The notes below the pieces were generated by a model. The model saw only the letters and a list, made by a program, of their open reading frames with translations, was not told where the DNA came from and did no database searches. From NCBI GenBank assembly GCA_013365325.1, contig JABVXV010000256.1, positions 27,426 to 91,425 on the forward strand: 64,000 bases of DNA, in the 5' to 3' direction. This document shows, piece after piece, positions 24,312 through 37,600 of the stretch. The stretch is from Dipetalonema caudispina (lineage: Eukaryota > Nematoda > Chromadorea > Rhabditida > Onchocercidae). Position numbers and translations under genes: made by a program. Each line of letters opens with the position of its first letter. Within the stretch, counting starts at the first letter, position 1.

Positions 24312-25803
24312 TAATTGTCGCAATGAATAAATAATTAAACATCAATTCCTAATTCCTGCAGTAAAATTCCAATTAACTGAAGAGTTTTCTACAAAAACAT
24401 ATATACGCTTAGATACTACCATATATTCGAAATGACCTGAAATTACGAAAGTTTGAAGCGATAGAAAATCAAGTACTTACCACTGATCCCGTCCTGTCAT
24501 CTGCACATCTGAAAGGTGTTTTCGTCGAAAAATAGAAAATCTCTTGATATGTAAAGAAAGTACGTTTTCCCTTCAAAAAAGAAAGCACACTACAATTAGC
24601 TAAAACGAAAGTTCTAGACACAACGACCAGATTTACCTGCGCGTAAATACACAATCGCTCGACCAAAAGCAAATCTGGCAATTTCAGCATGAATCTTTCA
24701 AAGGGAGTTTTCAACTTCTTAATATGAGTGAGTACAAATAACACTAACCTGATCGACAGTGGGACTGAGTAGAATATTTTAACCGCTCACACTGTGATTC
24801 TCTTGTAGGATAATTATTTATGGCATAGAAAATTATGTTCATGTATGCCACTACGTTAGTCTAGGACTTTCAGTTTCTGATAGTATATATAGGTAGAACT
24901 TATCGAAATTTCAACAGCAAATTTCCAAAGGTAAAATTTTCAAAGGTATTGTTAGTATGATGCAAATAAATGCTTTCCAGTGGTATGATACATTATGGGT
25001 GCAACAAAGCAGAATACCTTGTATAATTTATACTCTTAAATGAGGTATATGGGTTGCATATTGTGCTTTACAAACTTTAAACATACAAGCATATTATAAA
25101 GCTTTAGAAGAAACCTCTAACTGGACACTATAAGGCAGTCATCATTAACTTAATAATCAAAATGACCTTGAATTTGATTGGTATACATATAATTTATGCC
25201 TTACATGATGAAAAAATAATGGAAGTTCCCGAAGCATCAAGTATCCTCGACCGTGTTTAGAAATGGAAAACCATACAGAAATAACAACTGAGAAAATATG
25301 TTGTTTAATAGGCACCGATAAAGTCTTCAGCCAGGAAAAATACATAAAGCAACAACCGGTTCACTCTATATACAATAACAACTATAATACTGAACAATTA
25401 AAATAAACAAACAATAATCATCGGAAATGTTGATAAGAAAGACCGAACAGAAGCAAAAGATGAAATACTAGTATGATTATTAACTTATTTTTGAAGAGTG
25501 CATAAGACCTCTGTTTTACTCAAATGTTGACGGTTTGTCAAAAAATATAGATAATTTCTTCTTGTAAATGGAACATGCAATATTCCCATGTAGTCTCACA
25601 TTAACAACTATCTTTCTTTCGTCAGTTTAAAAAGAAATCAATTCCTTAATATTATTTCGGATGGATTAAGATTAGATAACGGATAAAATAAAAACATCCA
25701 AGTTATTAAGCTGTACAACCTATATTACGTCAAAAATACCTAACATAAAATAATGAATGCAACTATAACTGAACAAACAATGTAAAAAGTAGCATTACAT
25801 GAA
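24312..25803. other. Intergenic, between two minus-strand genes
   Basis: A minus-strand TTTTACTGCAG at about 24352-24362 could be the trans-splice acceptor of the MyD88-like gene. Another acceptor-donor pair (TTTCAG ... GTAAGT) at roughly 24475-24515 could mark a 5' UTR exon. No other gene is supported. Confidence 0.35.
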
Positions 25804-27883
25804 TTAACGCGATTTAAGATCATGCATTACTTTCAGAGAAATTTCGTAAAACATGAAGGCTAAACCGGAACTGCAAGCAGCTTTGAGCTGTGACGGCCAG
25901 AGTCCTTTGAAGAGTCCTACAGAAGAAGCATTGAGACATTGAGAGAGTTAATGTGAAAAAAATGGCATTTGAAAATTTTAAACAAAAATAAGAAATAGCA
26001 ACAAAAGTGAAAAAAATAAAAAACAAATATTTTAACCAAGTTGAAAAGCAATACCAGTGACTTTTTCATCTCTCAGAATGGCAGCAATGGTGGAATACAT
26101 CGAATGCCATGGTAATTGGTTGAAACGACCAAAGCCATGAGCCTAAACAAATTAATTATTGCAAATAACAATCAAGTTCGACAAAAAACTTCCAAAAACA
26201 TGATGTAAAATCCATGCTTAAGTAGGGAAATCACAGTTTCCAATAAAGTTTTGAAGTTTAACTTGAAACAAACTTGTAAACGATGTCGTACAACATCTAA
26301 GGGATAGATCGCCGTTTTCGATGCTACACCAGCCAAGGCACCACAACATAGCGGTCCAAAAGATTCTGCAACCTTTTTTTACCAAATAAATTCAAGTGAT
26401 ACAAAGTTTGGAAGGAATAACAGCAAAATCCCGTGCCCGGAAACTTCGAAATATACCTAAGTAATTTGGAAGGTTTTTCCATGAACTGCTGAGAGCGTTG
26501 TACAAGGAAAACTGCAAACCTGCAGAACAAAAAAGTTGATTAATTACTTCAAATTAAAAGTGAAAAAGGCACAAACTTTAAAAACTAATGAAATTTTGGA
26601 ACACTTCAACAACAAACCAATAAAAGGAGCAATCTGAATTAATGATGGAGTGATTCCTCGGAAAAAACCACGAAAACCTTCCGAGTTCCAAATGAAAATT
26701 ATAGCATGCAACGTCCCATTATAAACCTATAATCTCACTCATTACGTGTTAAATACGTATTTTTAAGTTCTGCATAATGCAATTAGTCAGAATACCAGTC
26801 CAGTGGAAATGTACTTTATGCTGATCCTGAATAATTAATCGTGTCCTGATAACATCGAACGGCAACGAAGAAGCCATCGCTCCACATCCAGCTAACGCTC
26901 CGCATATTATATCCGTTACTCGCCTATTTTCATTTGCAACTAAAATTATAAATAATTTTCACCAATTAACATGTCTTACTTGAAAGAAAAAAAAGGAAAA
27001 CAGCTGCTGAGAATAATCTAAGAATAAAAATACAACAAAGCTCATTATTCGAGACTTTCAAGTGAAATTAAGTAAGAAGCTCGGTAGTCAAAAGTAAGAG
27101 TATTCACAAAAACTTTTTATCCGTTTTTTCTACACAGCTGTCCAAATGTGAAAACATACACGGGTAATGAACTGCCTGTTCAGTAAGAAATTCAAAAGTA
27201 GCAAACTGCACAATTCCGTAAATGGCGGACAATCCTTGAGCAGGAACATGACCTTTCCAAAATGCCACTAATCCTTCATCCTTATAAATTCGTGAGCAAG
27301 CTTGAAAAATGCCCTGATATCGTCCTTTGGTTTTACCGAACGTCGGTTCTCGCTGAACCTTGAACAGTAATACGAACGAGTTTTAAAGCGGAAAGAAGAA
27401 AGCAATTATGCCAAATTTCTGGGAGAAATCTACAATGTCCTATAAGTGCCTACGATTTTACCCAAAATTAATTTTAGGAACGAGTATATGAATTTCGTTT
27501 TTAAAGGGAAACATTTCTTTTTACAAGATCCACGGGTTTTTTTCCCGAACTAATTTACAATATTGAACATTCGCACTACTGTTACTTTATTCCAGATCTG
27601 CAAATCAAAATCCTAGTCTGATTCCCTAATACAACTCTAATTACATTTCTTTTTGAATGCGCTGACAAATTAGTCAAGTGCTGAACGGCTATTCGAGTAT
27701 GGTGTACTAAATAACTTGCTTAAAAAATAGCAATTCACTATATAACCGAAACTGATTACATACTTGGAATCGAATTTTTAAAACATCAAGAGGTTGTATA
27801 AGAGATCTCGTCGCAATTCCAGTAATTAAACCCGCTTCACTGTACTCAACTGGTGTCAGTTCTTGGGTACCATATCCAATCAT
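25804..27883 (-). CDS. SLC25A19: Mitochondrial thiamine pyrophosphate carrier (SLC25A19 family)
   Basis: Inner-membrane exchanger importing thiamine pyrophosphate for pyruvate, 2-oxoglutarate and branched-chain dehydrogenases. Eight exons give 302 residues: 27764-27883, 27160-27358, 26815-26939, 26618-26726, 26457-26519, 26274-26365, 26055-26142 and 25804-25916. All three mitochondrial carrier signatures Px[D/E]xx[K/R] are present: PLDVLK (31-36), PFDVIR (133-138) and PLDVVR (227-232). Subfamily-specific strings match the human thiamine pyrophosphate carrier, notably [10 protein letters not shown] after repeat 1, KVYN after repeat 2 and [14 protein letters not shown] in the third repeat. Length is slightly below human (320). 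Symbol given by family; the worm locus name is not known to me. Confidence 0.93.
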
Positions 27884-28525
27884 ATTTTCAGTCTATTAAT
27901 TTCCAACAGATGATTTTCACACAATTTCCATAGCTTACTAATATCGGAATACTTGCTTACTATCCTCAAAACATGCGTTTTTCCCCTATTAAACAGAATA
28001 ATAACACAAAAGAGAAAAGCTCCGGTATGTTATTCGGCTGGCATTTTAGATACACTCTATATTTCAATTGGAATTGTTCCGGTTAAAAAAACCTGAAAGG
28101 TCTAAAAAAAACCTCACCCACCACCGGTCCACCAATAATTCATACGCACAACAAAAGGAAACCTTAAATGTCTGTGCCGCCTTCTTGAAGCAAAAGCAGT
28201 TCCGGAAGGCGGTGTCAAATTCCGATTTAAATTTCAAAAATTTCAAATAATTTTCCAGTAACTGTTGGAATTTGAGTGGTGTACAATCGTCAGGAACTAA
28301 AGCTCTTCGGTTCAGCCTTTGATACCAATTCGTCCTAGCTCGTTACTTGAACGTTATACTTTATATCAATAGAAAACGGAAGCGTCATAATTGATTTTTT
28401 ATTTCTCGATTGTTGATTTTTCCTCAAAATTCTAAATAAATCCAAATTTCAAACTTAAATAACTCCTAAGACTTTTCATTTCTCTTAAAATATTCGACAA
28501 ATCGAACATTAGTTTCCGTCTCTTC

Positions 28526-28570
28526 CTCGCCCTCTCTCTCTCTTTTTTCCCCCTCCCTCTCTCTCTCTCC
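28526..28570. repeat. CT-rich low-complexity tract
   Basis: Imperfect CT and CCCT repeats on the plus strand in intergenic DNA upstream of SLC25A19. Confidence 0.7.
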
Positions 28571-29434
28571 TCTTTCCTTTTTTTGTCTCGTAGACACTCT
28601 TTATTTAAGGAAATGTTCCTTTCTTTTCCATATACAAAGACAGGAATGAAACATTGCAAACAAAGCACTTATTTAACTTTCAATGAGATCATTCTGCTCT
28701 ACCGTTTTCACAATGCAACTTTTTGCTTGATAATTCGTTAAAACAAATCGATTCGGTCCTATTGCTTCTTTAAATTCACTGAAAATTTTGTATGAATTTA
28801 ATTTTTAATCGATGAATTCTGCTAAATAGATCCAACGTATTGTAGCGTTCCTTACCATAAGTAAGAGCATAAAGAAATACACACAAAATTTTGGACCGGT
28901 TGGATTCGAAATAGAGGAATGGAATGATTCATAATCGAAGCTGATAAACAAGAAAGAAATCATCAAAATGTTCGCTACTATTACTACCAGTCAGTCTGTC
29001 TTTATCACCACAATATTCTTTTCGAACCTTCGATAATTAAACGAAAGGACGAAATTTTACGACTTAACGCTGAATTAAAGTCAATGTTGTTTTCGTTAAT
29101 TACGATTAATTGTTGTGCTTTTTCACTATTTAAATTCCATTCTTCGTTAATCAAAATAATTTTCGATGATGTTGATGTAACTATGAGTATGTAAACAACC
29201 ATATTGTCATTATTCTATTTAGTTATTTTTTAAAATGATTTCTTGAAATTCTTTTTTAGTTGTTACTGTCGAAACACGTTGAGGCATGAAGTGGCATCGT
29301 TCCTCATTTTGAACATAAATTAGCTATTGGGAAAGGTCGAAATTTAGCATGTAACTAAATCCATCCCAACTCTTGTGGGAGCATAATAGGGGGATGTTGA
29401 GCTCTATACATAAACGACAAAAGGTCGAAAGGCA

Positions 29435-30226
29435 GTGTCTGAGATAAATAAGGTCGAGCTTTATACCCACCTTCCCTTCACTATTGGTGACGTGGGCTGT
29501 GCTTTCCTCACGTTTTCCTTATCGATGTCACACTACTTGTCGTTACTGTTGAGCTGTCCTCAACCGTATACTCACAATACATCAAATGTCCTTGCCTCCT
29601 CTTCTTCCTCCTTCTCCTCCTCTTCCTTCTCGTGTTCATTCTCATCCACCTGTCCTCCCTTTATCTTTCCCTCCGTCTACCCATCTCTTTCCCCCCATCT
29701 GCCCATCAACATTTATTTACCCGCATTTCATCCAGCTAGCACGACAGACCGTTTTTCTGTTATATATATGTTTCTAATGGTCTCATACATTTTAGTTGAT
29801 TTTTCCGTTGATATTTGTAGAGAAAATTTTTTAAAAATTTTCATACTTTATGAAAAACTTTACGCCAAATGCCAGCTGCTTCTTTCATCTATTTATCAAA
29901 AATTCACATATTTTTTTTTCAAAAATAAAAAAAAACAAGTATATTTTAGCGAAAATAATCCGCACATTCATTCAGCGAACTATTCGACTTTTAAAAAAAG
30001 CAAAAGAGAGAAAAAAAAAAAATGCCGTATCAAGAAGAAGAAGGCGATTACATATATTGTGAACATTCTTCATTCATTCGCGGTACTTTTCGAAAATTCC
30101 ATATTCGTCGTTTATACCGATGTTTTGCCATCTATTCGTTTTTCATATTCCTCACAAGGCGATCAACTTGTCCAGAACATTACGATAAGAAGTAGAACCA
30201 GAATATTCTTAAACGAAATAAATTAG
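29435..30226 (+). other. Long open reading frame of unclear status (263 codons)
   Basis: Open from a GTG at 29435 to TAG at 30224; the first ATG in frame is near 29525. The frame passes through a CT-rich zone (Ser/Pro/Phe-rich, e.g. a poly-Ser stretch), a hydrophobic AT-rich zone, a Lys-rich zone and a normal-looking end. No domain is recognised, the composition follows the local base skew, and there is no clear start context. A frame this long is rare in DNA with so many A+T-rich stop codons, so an orphan gene is possible; composition bias is an alternative. Confidence 0.25.
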
Positions 30227-31041
30227 GAATTCATTTTTCCAGAAATAAGTTTGAGCATTTATTCTGGAGGTCAGCAAAGACATTTATTGTGGTAGTAGGT
30301 CGAGGGTATTTGTTCGACAATTTGTAAGCAAGTAATCGAATTCTATCTCCTGGACGACCTAGCAAAGTGATAATTTAGTAAAATATCAGCAAAATGCTAC
30401 CACAGATACATCAGTGTCAATTTCAAATTAATACAAAATATTTGTTGTCAAAACTGCGAGACGATAAAATATCGATGATCTTCTCGTTTTTTTTTTCTTT
30501 TCATTTAATCAATTTACAGTTAGTGCATCCTTCAAATTTCAGTTGAAAAAAAAATCATCGTTAAACATTCATTCATTCATTCCCATTAAAATATGATATA
30601 TGATAATTGGATGAAATATCTTCACCTTTCAGACATTACTTGCTAGTATATTCCATAGTTTTTTTTTTTTTTTTTCTCTTTCTCTTTCTCTTTCTTCTCT
30701 TCAAACATGGAATTCCTCTTTTTTTTTTAAATATTTTGTTATGCACTATGAGTGGTACATAAAAAAAATGCATGATATATAAATATATATGCAAAAGTGA
30801 AAAATCACTAATGATTGGTGTACCAAATTCCCGACAAACAAAAATCTACCGCTGTTGACGTGTACAGAATGAACTTTTTCACAGTATTAGAATTCGATTC
30901 ATCTAATTCCCAATAGGTAGTGAGATATTCCTATCATCGGTAATCGGTAAGGAGAGATATATAAGTGTTAAGTTATAACATAATTGCAACTGTATAGGTA
31001 ACAATGATTTATGCTTATTATTTATATTTGCTTTTTTTCTA

Positions 31042-31061
31042 AGAGAGAGAGAGAGAGAGAA
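31042..31061. repeat. (AG)n microsatellite
   Basis: Ten AG units followed by a poly-A run, in the 5' flank of the liprin-beta gene. Confidence 0.85.
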
Positions 31062-31683
31062 AAAAAAAAAGTAATTGCATATGTTTACCAGATGTTACTT
31101 TATAAAGAAACTTGATATCTTAGTTACTTGGTATTATGTTTATTCAACAATTTCGTTGTTAGCATGACGTATGTTCTGTTTTTTCTTTTTTTCCCTTGCG
31201 AATATCTTATACAAATAATACAGACTATGTGCATTTTGATCGGTAAACAATGAAAATTTTTGTTTGTTTCCAAAAAATTTAAATCTGGTGTAAAACTTCA
31301 AGATTTTTGTACATTTATAGATTAATCGAAGTTCTTTTTTTCCCTTTAAAATCCAAGGATTTTGTTTTTTTTTTAGTAATTTTTTAAATTGTGCTTTTCT
31401 TCTTTCCAATATGTTCGTTATCCTTTGCTTCCTTTTCCCTCTTTTTTTTTTTGTTGTTGTTCTACAATTATTGATGCACTCTAGTTAAAACGGTATGATC
31501 AAACAGTTTGGTTCAAAAACTAACACTAAAATTCATTGATGACATTAATAAAAGGAAAACTGTTCAATTCAATACATCCAGTCGAAACTTTCTGATATTC
31601 TTTTTTTTTATGGAATAATAATTAATTATTGGTTCATTTTGCAGTGTGAAGTATTTTCTTTTCTTCCGAACAGACGGGTGACA

Positions 31684-34600
31684 ATGAATAAAAATAGCTT
31701 GGAGGAAGCTAATCGAATGCTCAATTTAGCACTTGAAGAGCTTAATTTTATCGCTGATGGTAAATAAATTTCATTATTTGTGGTTTTAATTGGAGTTTTT
31801 AAACTATAAAATCTAACAAAAATCTGCTGTTCAATTATAATGCAGCATCCATTTGTGATATACAGATGTAAACATACTTGTCATAAATCCAACTTCCCTT
31901 CGTGTCTTCGAAGCGAAAGAAGAAAATGAAGTTATTTGAAATGATGTGCTCAATCAATCATTTAGCTTTTTTTTTATTCCAAAAGAAGAATTATTGTAAT
32001 TCTTTAAAATTTTTGGAATTTGATACATTGATCATAATTTTTTTTCACCGCAATCACACACCTTATCCGTATGATAAGAAGTAAGTAATATGTACGAAAC
32101 TTACTCTTAAGTATTCTACGGTACAAACGTGAAAAGATTAGATTGACGCAACTGACTAAGATCGTAGATGGTAAATGGGATAAAATTTGTTATCGGCTAA
32201 TATTTTTAACGAAATCGATCATACACGGTGGCAACATGTAGTCGTCTCATTATCGAAATAGATCAACTGCTCTAAATCGGCTGATTTTTCATGAACGAAT
32301 TTTTTTTTCACTAATATTTATTTCTTTTTTTTTTTTTTTTTCTCATCTTTAAGTAGCTCAGTTTTTTCCAGTAATTTCTTTAAGAAAAAAGAAAAAAATT
32401 TTTCTCCCCAAAATTACTAATATTCGATTTCCGTTTGTAATTGTTACTTAAATAATAGGCCTTTATCATCTTTCAGCATCTTATAAACTTTTTCTTTTAT
32501 TATTCTTTGAAATGCTAAAAAGAGTCATTAATTGATATACTTCAGCAACTAATCAACATACTACTATGCTTTCTTCTCCTTTTTTTTCTTCCCTCCCTAA
32601 ACAATGTCAGTATGATTAGAATTGATTTAAAACATTCGAATCGTAAGTTCGTGTAATTTGTCAATTAATGTAATTTAATTCATTTTTTTTAATCATATCT
32701 GTCTGTCCGCCTTTTTCGTCAGTTTAACAGTTGAATAACACCATGTCTCATTGGTAGGATTATAAGCTTATTTCTCAACTAGAACTTTTTCATTTGCAAT
32801 TCAGTTTGTTTCAGATATGTAGATTTTGTTTCATTTTTAATTCGATGCTTGTTTAATTTCCAATCTATGCCTCATTTTCTTGAACATTTTTATTAAATCT
32901 GAATGCAAACAAACGACACTTAAACACAAGTTTTCTTTTTTGTGAAAAAAACAATCTGAAGACCTTTTAAAATGCATAATCTATCAGATCCATTTGAACA
33001 ACTTCCAGAATATTCCAGAAATCATCGCGTTCCGTACTTTGGTATAAAATAAACTTTCTAGTACTTCGCGAATTTCCTTAATTTTTTTATTATTTTGCAT
33101 TAGATATTCTCAGGTACATTTATTTATATTATTAAAGAAATTAAAGAGAAAAAAAGTAGAACTTTCCAATTTCAATTCAAAAAGTAAACAATTGATTCGT
33201 TCATATCAAAAGAAATACGATCACGTTGATATCAATGATTCAACCATTCAAGGACAATAAAATTCATTCAACTTTAAACGTTTTTTTTTTTTTTTTTCTT
33301 TTTTTCTTTTAAATCCATTTGACAACTTATCGATTCCTTTTTCTCCACAATTGGTCGGTTGACATTATTTCATTGCTGTACGTATGTATGTATATGTTGT
33401 ATGTGTCTGTGTGAATTGGTATATGTATGCATGTGTGTATGTGTACATGCATACGTATGTATAGTTGTGTATGTATGTGTATATGTGTATGTGTATGTGT
33501 GTGTATGTGTGTGGTTTTGCTCACCGATATCGACATTTACTTCTTTGACGATCTGATCTCTTAACCATACGACTGCTACCATTCTCAGATAATATTTCAT
33601 AAACATTTTGAACTTTTCTTCATTTTCAAAAAATATTTGTAACTTCATTAAATAAAACACATTAATGACTGAAATGGTATACGATTGTATCATTCTCATT
33701 TGCCTTAATGGTATTACTATTCATTATTGATCGAACTTTCAAATTCAATTATTTAGGTTTCGAACAGTCTTTCTCACCCTTCTCATTAAATAACTTCAAT
33801 TCCTCCATAAATTCTCGATCTATCTGTCTTCTCGAGTTGAGTCCCTGATAAAGTTGCAAATGACAAATTACACTTACCGACATTATTCAGTTTAAATTTA
33901 TATAATGTTTCATTTGTTTCCAACTTAAGTTATTATTTGATTTGCTTTTCACTGATGTTTTTTGTAATTTATTACAGTTTCTCCGAAAATTCCATTGATT
34001 TCTTAATATAAATAATTCACTCTTTCATAAACTCATTTTTCCAAAACCAATTCCTATTCATTTTTTTTTTTTTCCAAAAAAAAGTTTATTATCATCTGCA
34101 AGGAAGAAATCTAGTGGTGTTGATGATTAACTGTTCGGTCTTTTAACTTCGAGTTTGGATAGTGAAGTTTTACCAAGTGTGGAATTTGTGATGAAAGTGT
34201 AAGCATATTGCATCATCATTATTTCCATATGATTGTTGTAATAAATGAATAAATAATCGTATTGTAAAACATTCTTTTTTCTTTTTGATTAATCAAAATA
34301 ATAAATTAAGATGTTCTTGCAAAACCAGTTTAATTATTTTTTCATCACGAAGTTAGAGCCGAAAACAGTTGGCAGTATCAAAGTACAACAGGAGATAGAT
34401 GTCTTAAAAGCATTGTGCAAGTCATAAAACATTGCCGCATATCGGTTAGACTCTTAGTAGGTATACAATGGGTTAAAATGGGTTAATTTAACTGGATGGT
34501 TTGACAGTTGGTACCAGAAACCTGAACAATTTGAAGGTTCGTTTTAACAGTTGAAAAAAAGCTGGCCCGAGTAATCCTGGTAGATTCATTTTATTAGCGT

Positions 34601-37600
34601 TTTTCTGTAACCAATGTTTTCTTGAATTTTGCGATGACAAAAATCAATGTTTATGTTCCATTTTACTTTTTTCAAAACTTTAAACTTAACGTTGGATTTA
34701 ATTCACTCGATCAAATTCTTATGGCTTAAAAGCAAAGGCGTGATACGAAATTGTCTCAATAAATGTCGTAATTAAAATATTATTGCCTATAGCTGAATTC
34801 AGAAACAAACTGTTCAAAAAATCTTTTTTCGCTTGCCAGTTACTTTAAAAAGTTTTCAATTTGGAGTAGAAACGAACGGCAGAACTGTTACTTTTAAGTT
34901 TTATCTGTATTGAATTTTATCTTTTTTCTCAATCTTATCAAAGAATTTATCATCCAGAACGACGCATATCCATCAGCTTATATATCAGTATTCTAATTTG
35001 GTTTTTTGTTTGCAATAAAAAAACCTTCAGTTTTGTATTCCTCTCTTTTCCTTCCTTTTCTCTCTTAATAAAAACTTCGAGTTTTTTTTGATCTTAATTT
35101 TTTTCTTATTTGATGATTCAAAAACAATCTCCAAGTTTTATAAGCGCTTTTGGATGATGTAGACGTCGGCTACCTACATCATGAAACGGTATAAGCTATA
35201 GTTGAAGTGAAGCAAGTACTTTTGACTGCTGGGAAATAGTACGTTTATCCAGCAGCGCATTTGATGCAGTTGCTTCTACAGAGAAAACGGGCATTGCACC
35301 TAATTTTGAACTGAAAATTGTAAATTATAACCTTCTGTACAGTAAAATGAAAAGGTGAGGGTCTCGAATTCATGATGGAATCGAGCCATACTTGGATGAG
35401 ATTTGGAGGATGTAGAAGGAAGTGGAGGATGGGCTGCGATGGAATCAAGTATCAGGTCACGGAATTTTGTGGCCAAGTTTCTGATTGGGTCGATGACCGA
35501 AAAACACCAATTTGCGGACAGATATAAGTGCCCTATAACATTATTCTTTTTGTAAGGCACAAAATGTGCATAGTTGGTAGGGAGTTACTGAAAATCTTAT
35601 CTGTGTCTCAGTCATTTAAGCTGATACTAGATTTATATAAGGGATTTTTAACAATTCAAATAAGTTAAAATTTGGTCCTTAAGGTATAGGGATATTTCGT
35701 AAAAATTTTAGATTTTTATAAGAATAAAGCTAAAATTTCAATAAATAACAAGCTCTATCATTTTATAGCTCTGTTAGTGTGTTTCAGGTTAATCTTTTTG
35801 TTTATTTAAGAATAGCAATTATCTTTGGCAAGTCTTGCGTACATGTCATTAATTCCCACCATGTAGCCTTCATAGACTATCATTATCTGCGCTGATTATT
35901 CCCTTCATTATTCCCATTATTTATTAACTTCCTTTTATAGAAATATTTTTTAAACTTCAATTTAATGTAATTTAAGATATCAAAATTTGACCTCATTTTG
36001 TAATCATATTTATGGCCTGCAATTCTATGGATTTTGTTTATTTATCGAACTGGAAACCCAATCTAACAGTTCACTTTTATATTCCCCATTTGAAAATGCA
36101 GATTAGTGGACATGAAAGAAAATTTCAGGTGCTGAACAGGAAAGTGGCGTCGAGATTGCCAAAACGATCCTTCAAACGAAACGAAAAATGAATAACAATG
36201 ACAATACTGCCTCAGAAAAAGCTGTTGTTGCAGTTAGTGGAGTGCAAGTGTGTAGTACATTACAGTTATCTTACTCTTTTTTTTGTACAATTAGTTTCAT
36301 TTCTGTTCAAAAAATGTTCATTGACGTCCTGCAAATTGGCGTCAGAGTCTCCGTATAGCAATTCAATGAAATTGTTGTCCTCAAATTTCGGAAGGCGACC
36401 ATTACAACTTTTTCATTCATACGCAGAAGAAATGGTTCGACCCTACTAAATTTTCCCCTTCTTCAGAATTTCATGAAACGACACTTTTGTAAAAGTAGAA
36501 AGAGTTCACAAAAGTCTCTCTCGAATATAAAAATCAGAGGAAAATCACTGAAAGCTGATTTTTAAAATTTCATTTCCTTCCACATGTAAATATACATGCA
36601 CGTTTATTTCTTTACTTATTTTTTATTTTAATCTGAAAGCTACGAACATGCAGGAAATTTTGAAAATACTGAAAAATAATTCCTAATTGATTTACGTCAA
36701 TATACACAGTGTATTTTCTTAGTTAATTTTTTGCAGACACTAAATTGGAATTCGTCGGTGAATAATTGGATGGATTACGAAAATGGAAATCACCGAGATT
36801 CGGGTACAAGTAGCAGTGATGGGATGCCTACTTCAGATGCCCCTACCTCATCTACTACCTCAACTAACATCAGTATTTTTGATGCCCTTCTACAGGTAAA
36901 ATTATGAAATACAAAACTTTAAGAATAATTTGACTTTGCTATTAATCATTTTATTTCAAAATTGCTGAACTGGAAAACGTCATTAATTTCAATTTTCACA
37001 AGGTTAAATTCCTTTATAATCTCAAAATAAATGTTTGAAAAGGATGCAATTTAAAGATCATAGCGAATTTCTGTAATGCTTGCCACGAAATCTAACCATT
37101 TTGAAGATGGGAAATGACTGGGCATACTCAAATGAAATAACATTTGCTAACCTTTAGTAATTGCTATCATAGTTACATTCTTCGTTTTTGATTAAAACAG
37201 GACAACTTCGTCACGGGTTGAGTGGCATCACCGTGGTAATTACAGATTATCATGAATCATCTGTCTGAGAGGTTTCAAATAGGCCGGAAATGCATTGCCA
37301 AATTTTTATCGTCGAAAATCATACGATCCCGAACGACCGATAACCCAGCCATCTGCTGAATCGAACGGAGTGGCTTGGTAGCATGAGCCTATCTCGAACA
37401 GCTAATACATGTCTTGCTTAATGTGTAACTAGCGCCATTATCAGTAGGCACATTGTAACGGATAATCGCAATATTCCGGTAGTGATTAATGCACTTTACT
37501 GAATTCTATTTCAATTACAATTTTCCAAAATGAGAATAAATCAAACTTCATAATTAGAGGAATTTTTGTACTAATATATCGTAATAGTGAGGAGTTCTTC

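Larger units (their letters stand above)
27884..31683. other. Intergenic, divergent between SLC25A19 and liprin-beta; low-complexity rich
   Basis: Likely carries promoters of both flanking genes. It contains CT-rich tracts (28526-28570, 29597-29720, 30676-30700), A/T homopolymers and an AG repeat. A 263-codon open frame is listed separately. A polypyrimidine tract and GAACAG acceptor end at 31672, just before the liprin-beta ATG. Confidence 0.5.

Noticed and set aside
33327..33699. His/Thr-rich and Val/Cys-rich frames
   Set aside because: They are translations of the TG/TATG microsatellite on both strands.
37340..37410. tRNA-like GTTCGATTC on the minus strand
   Set aside because: The bases either side of the loop are not complementary, and the rest of the cloverleaf is absent.
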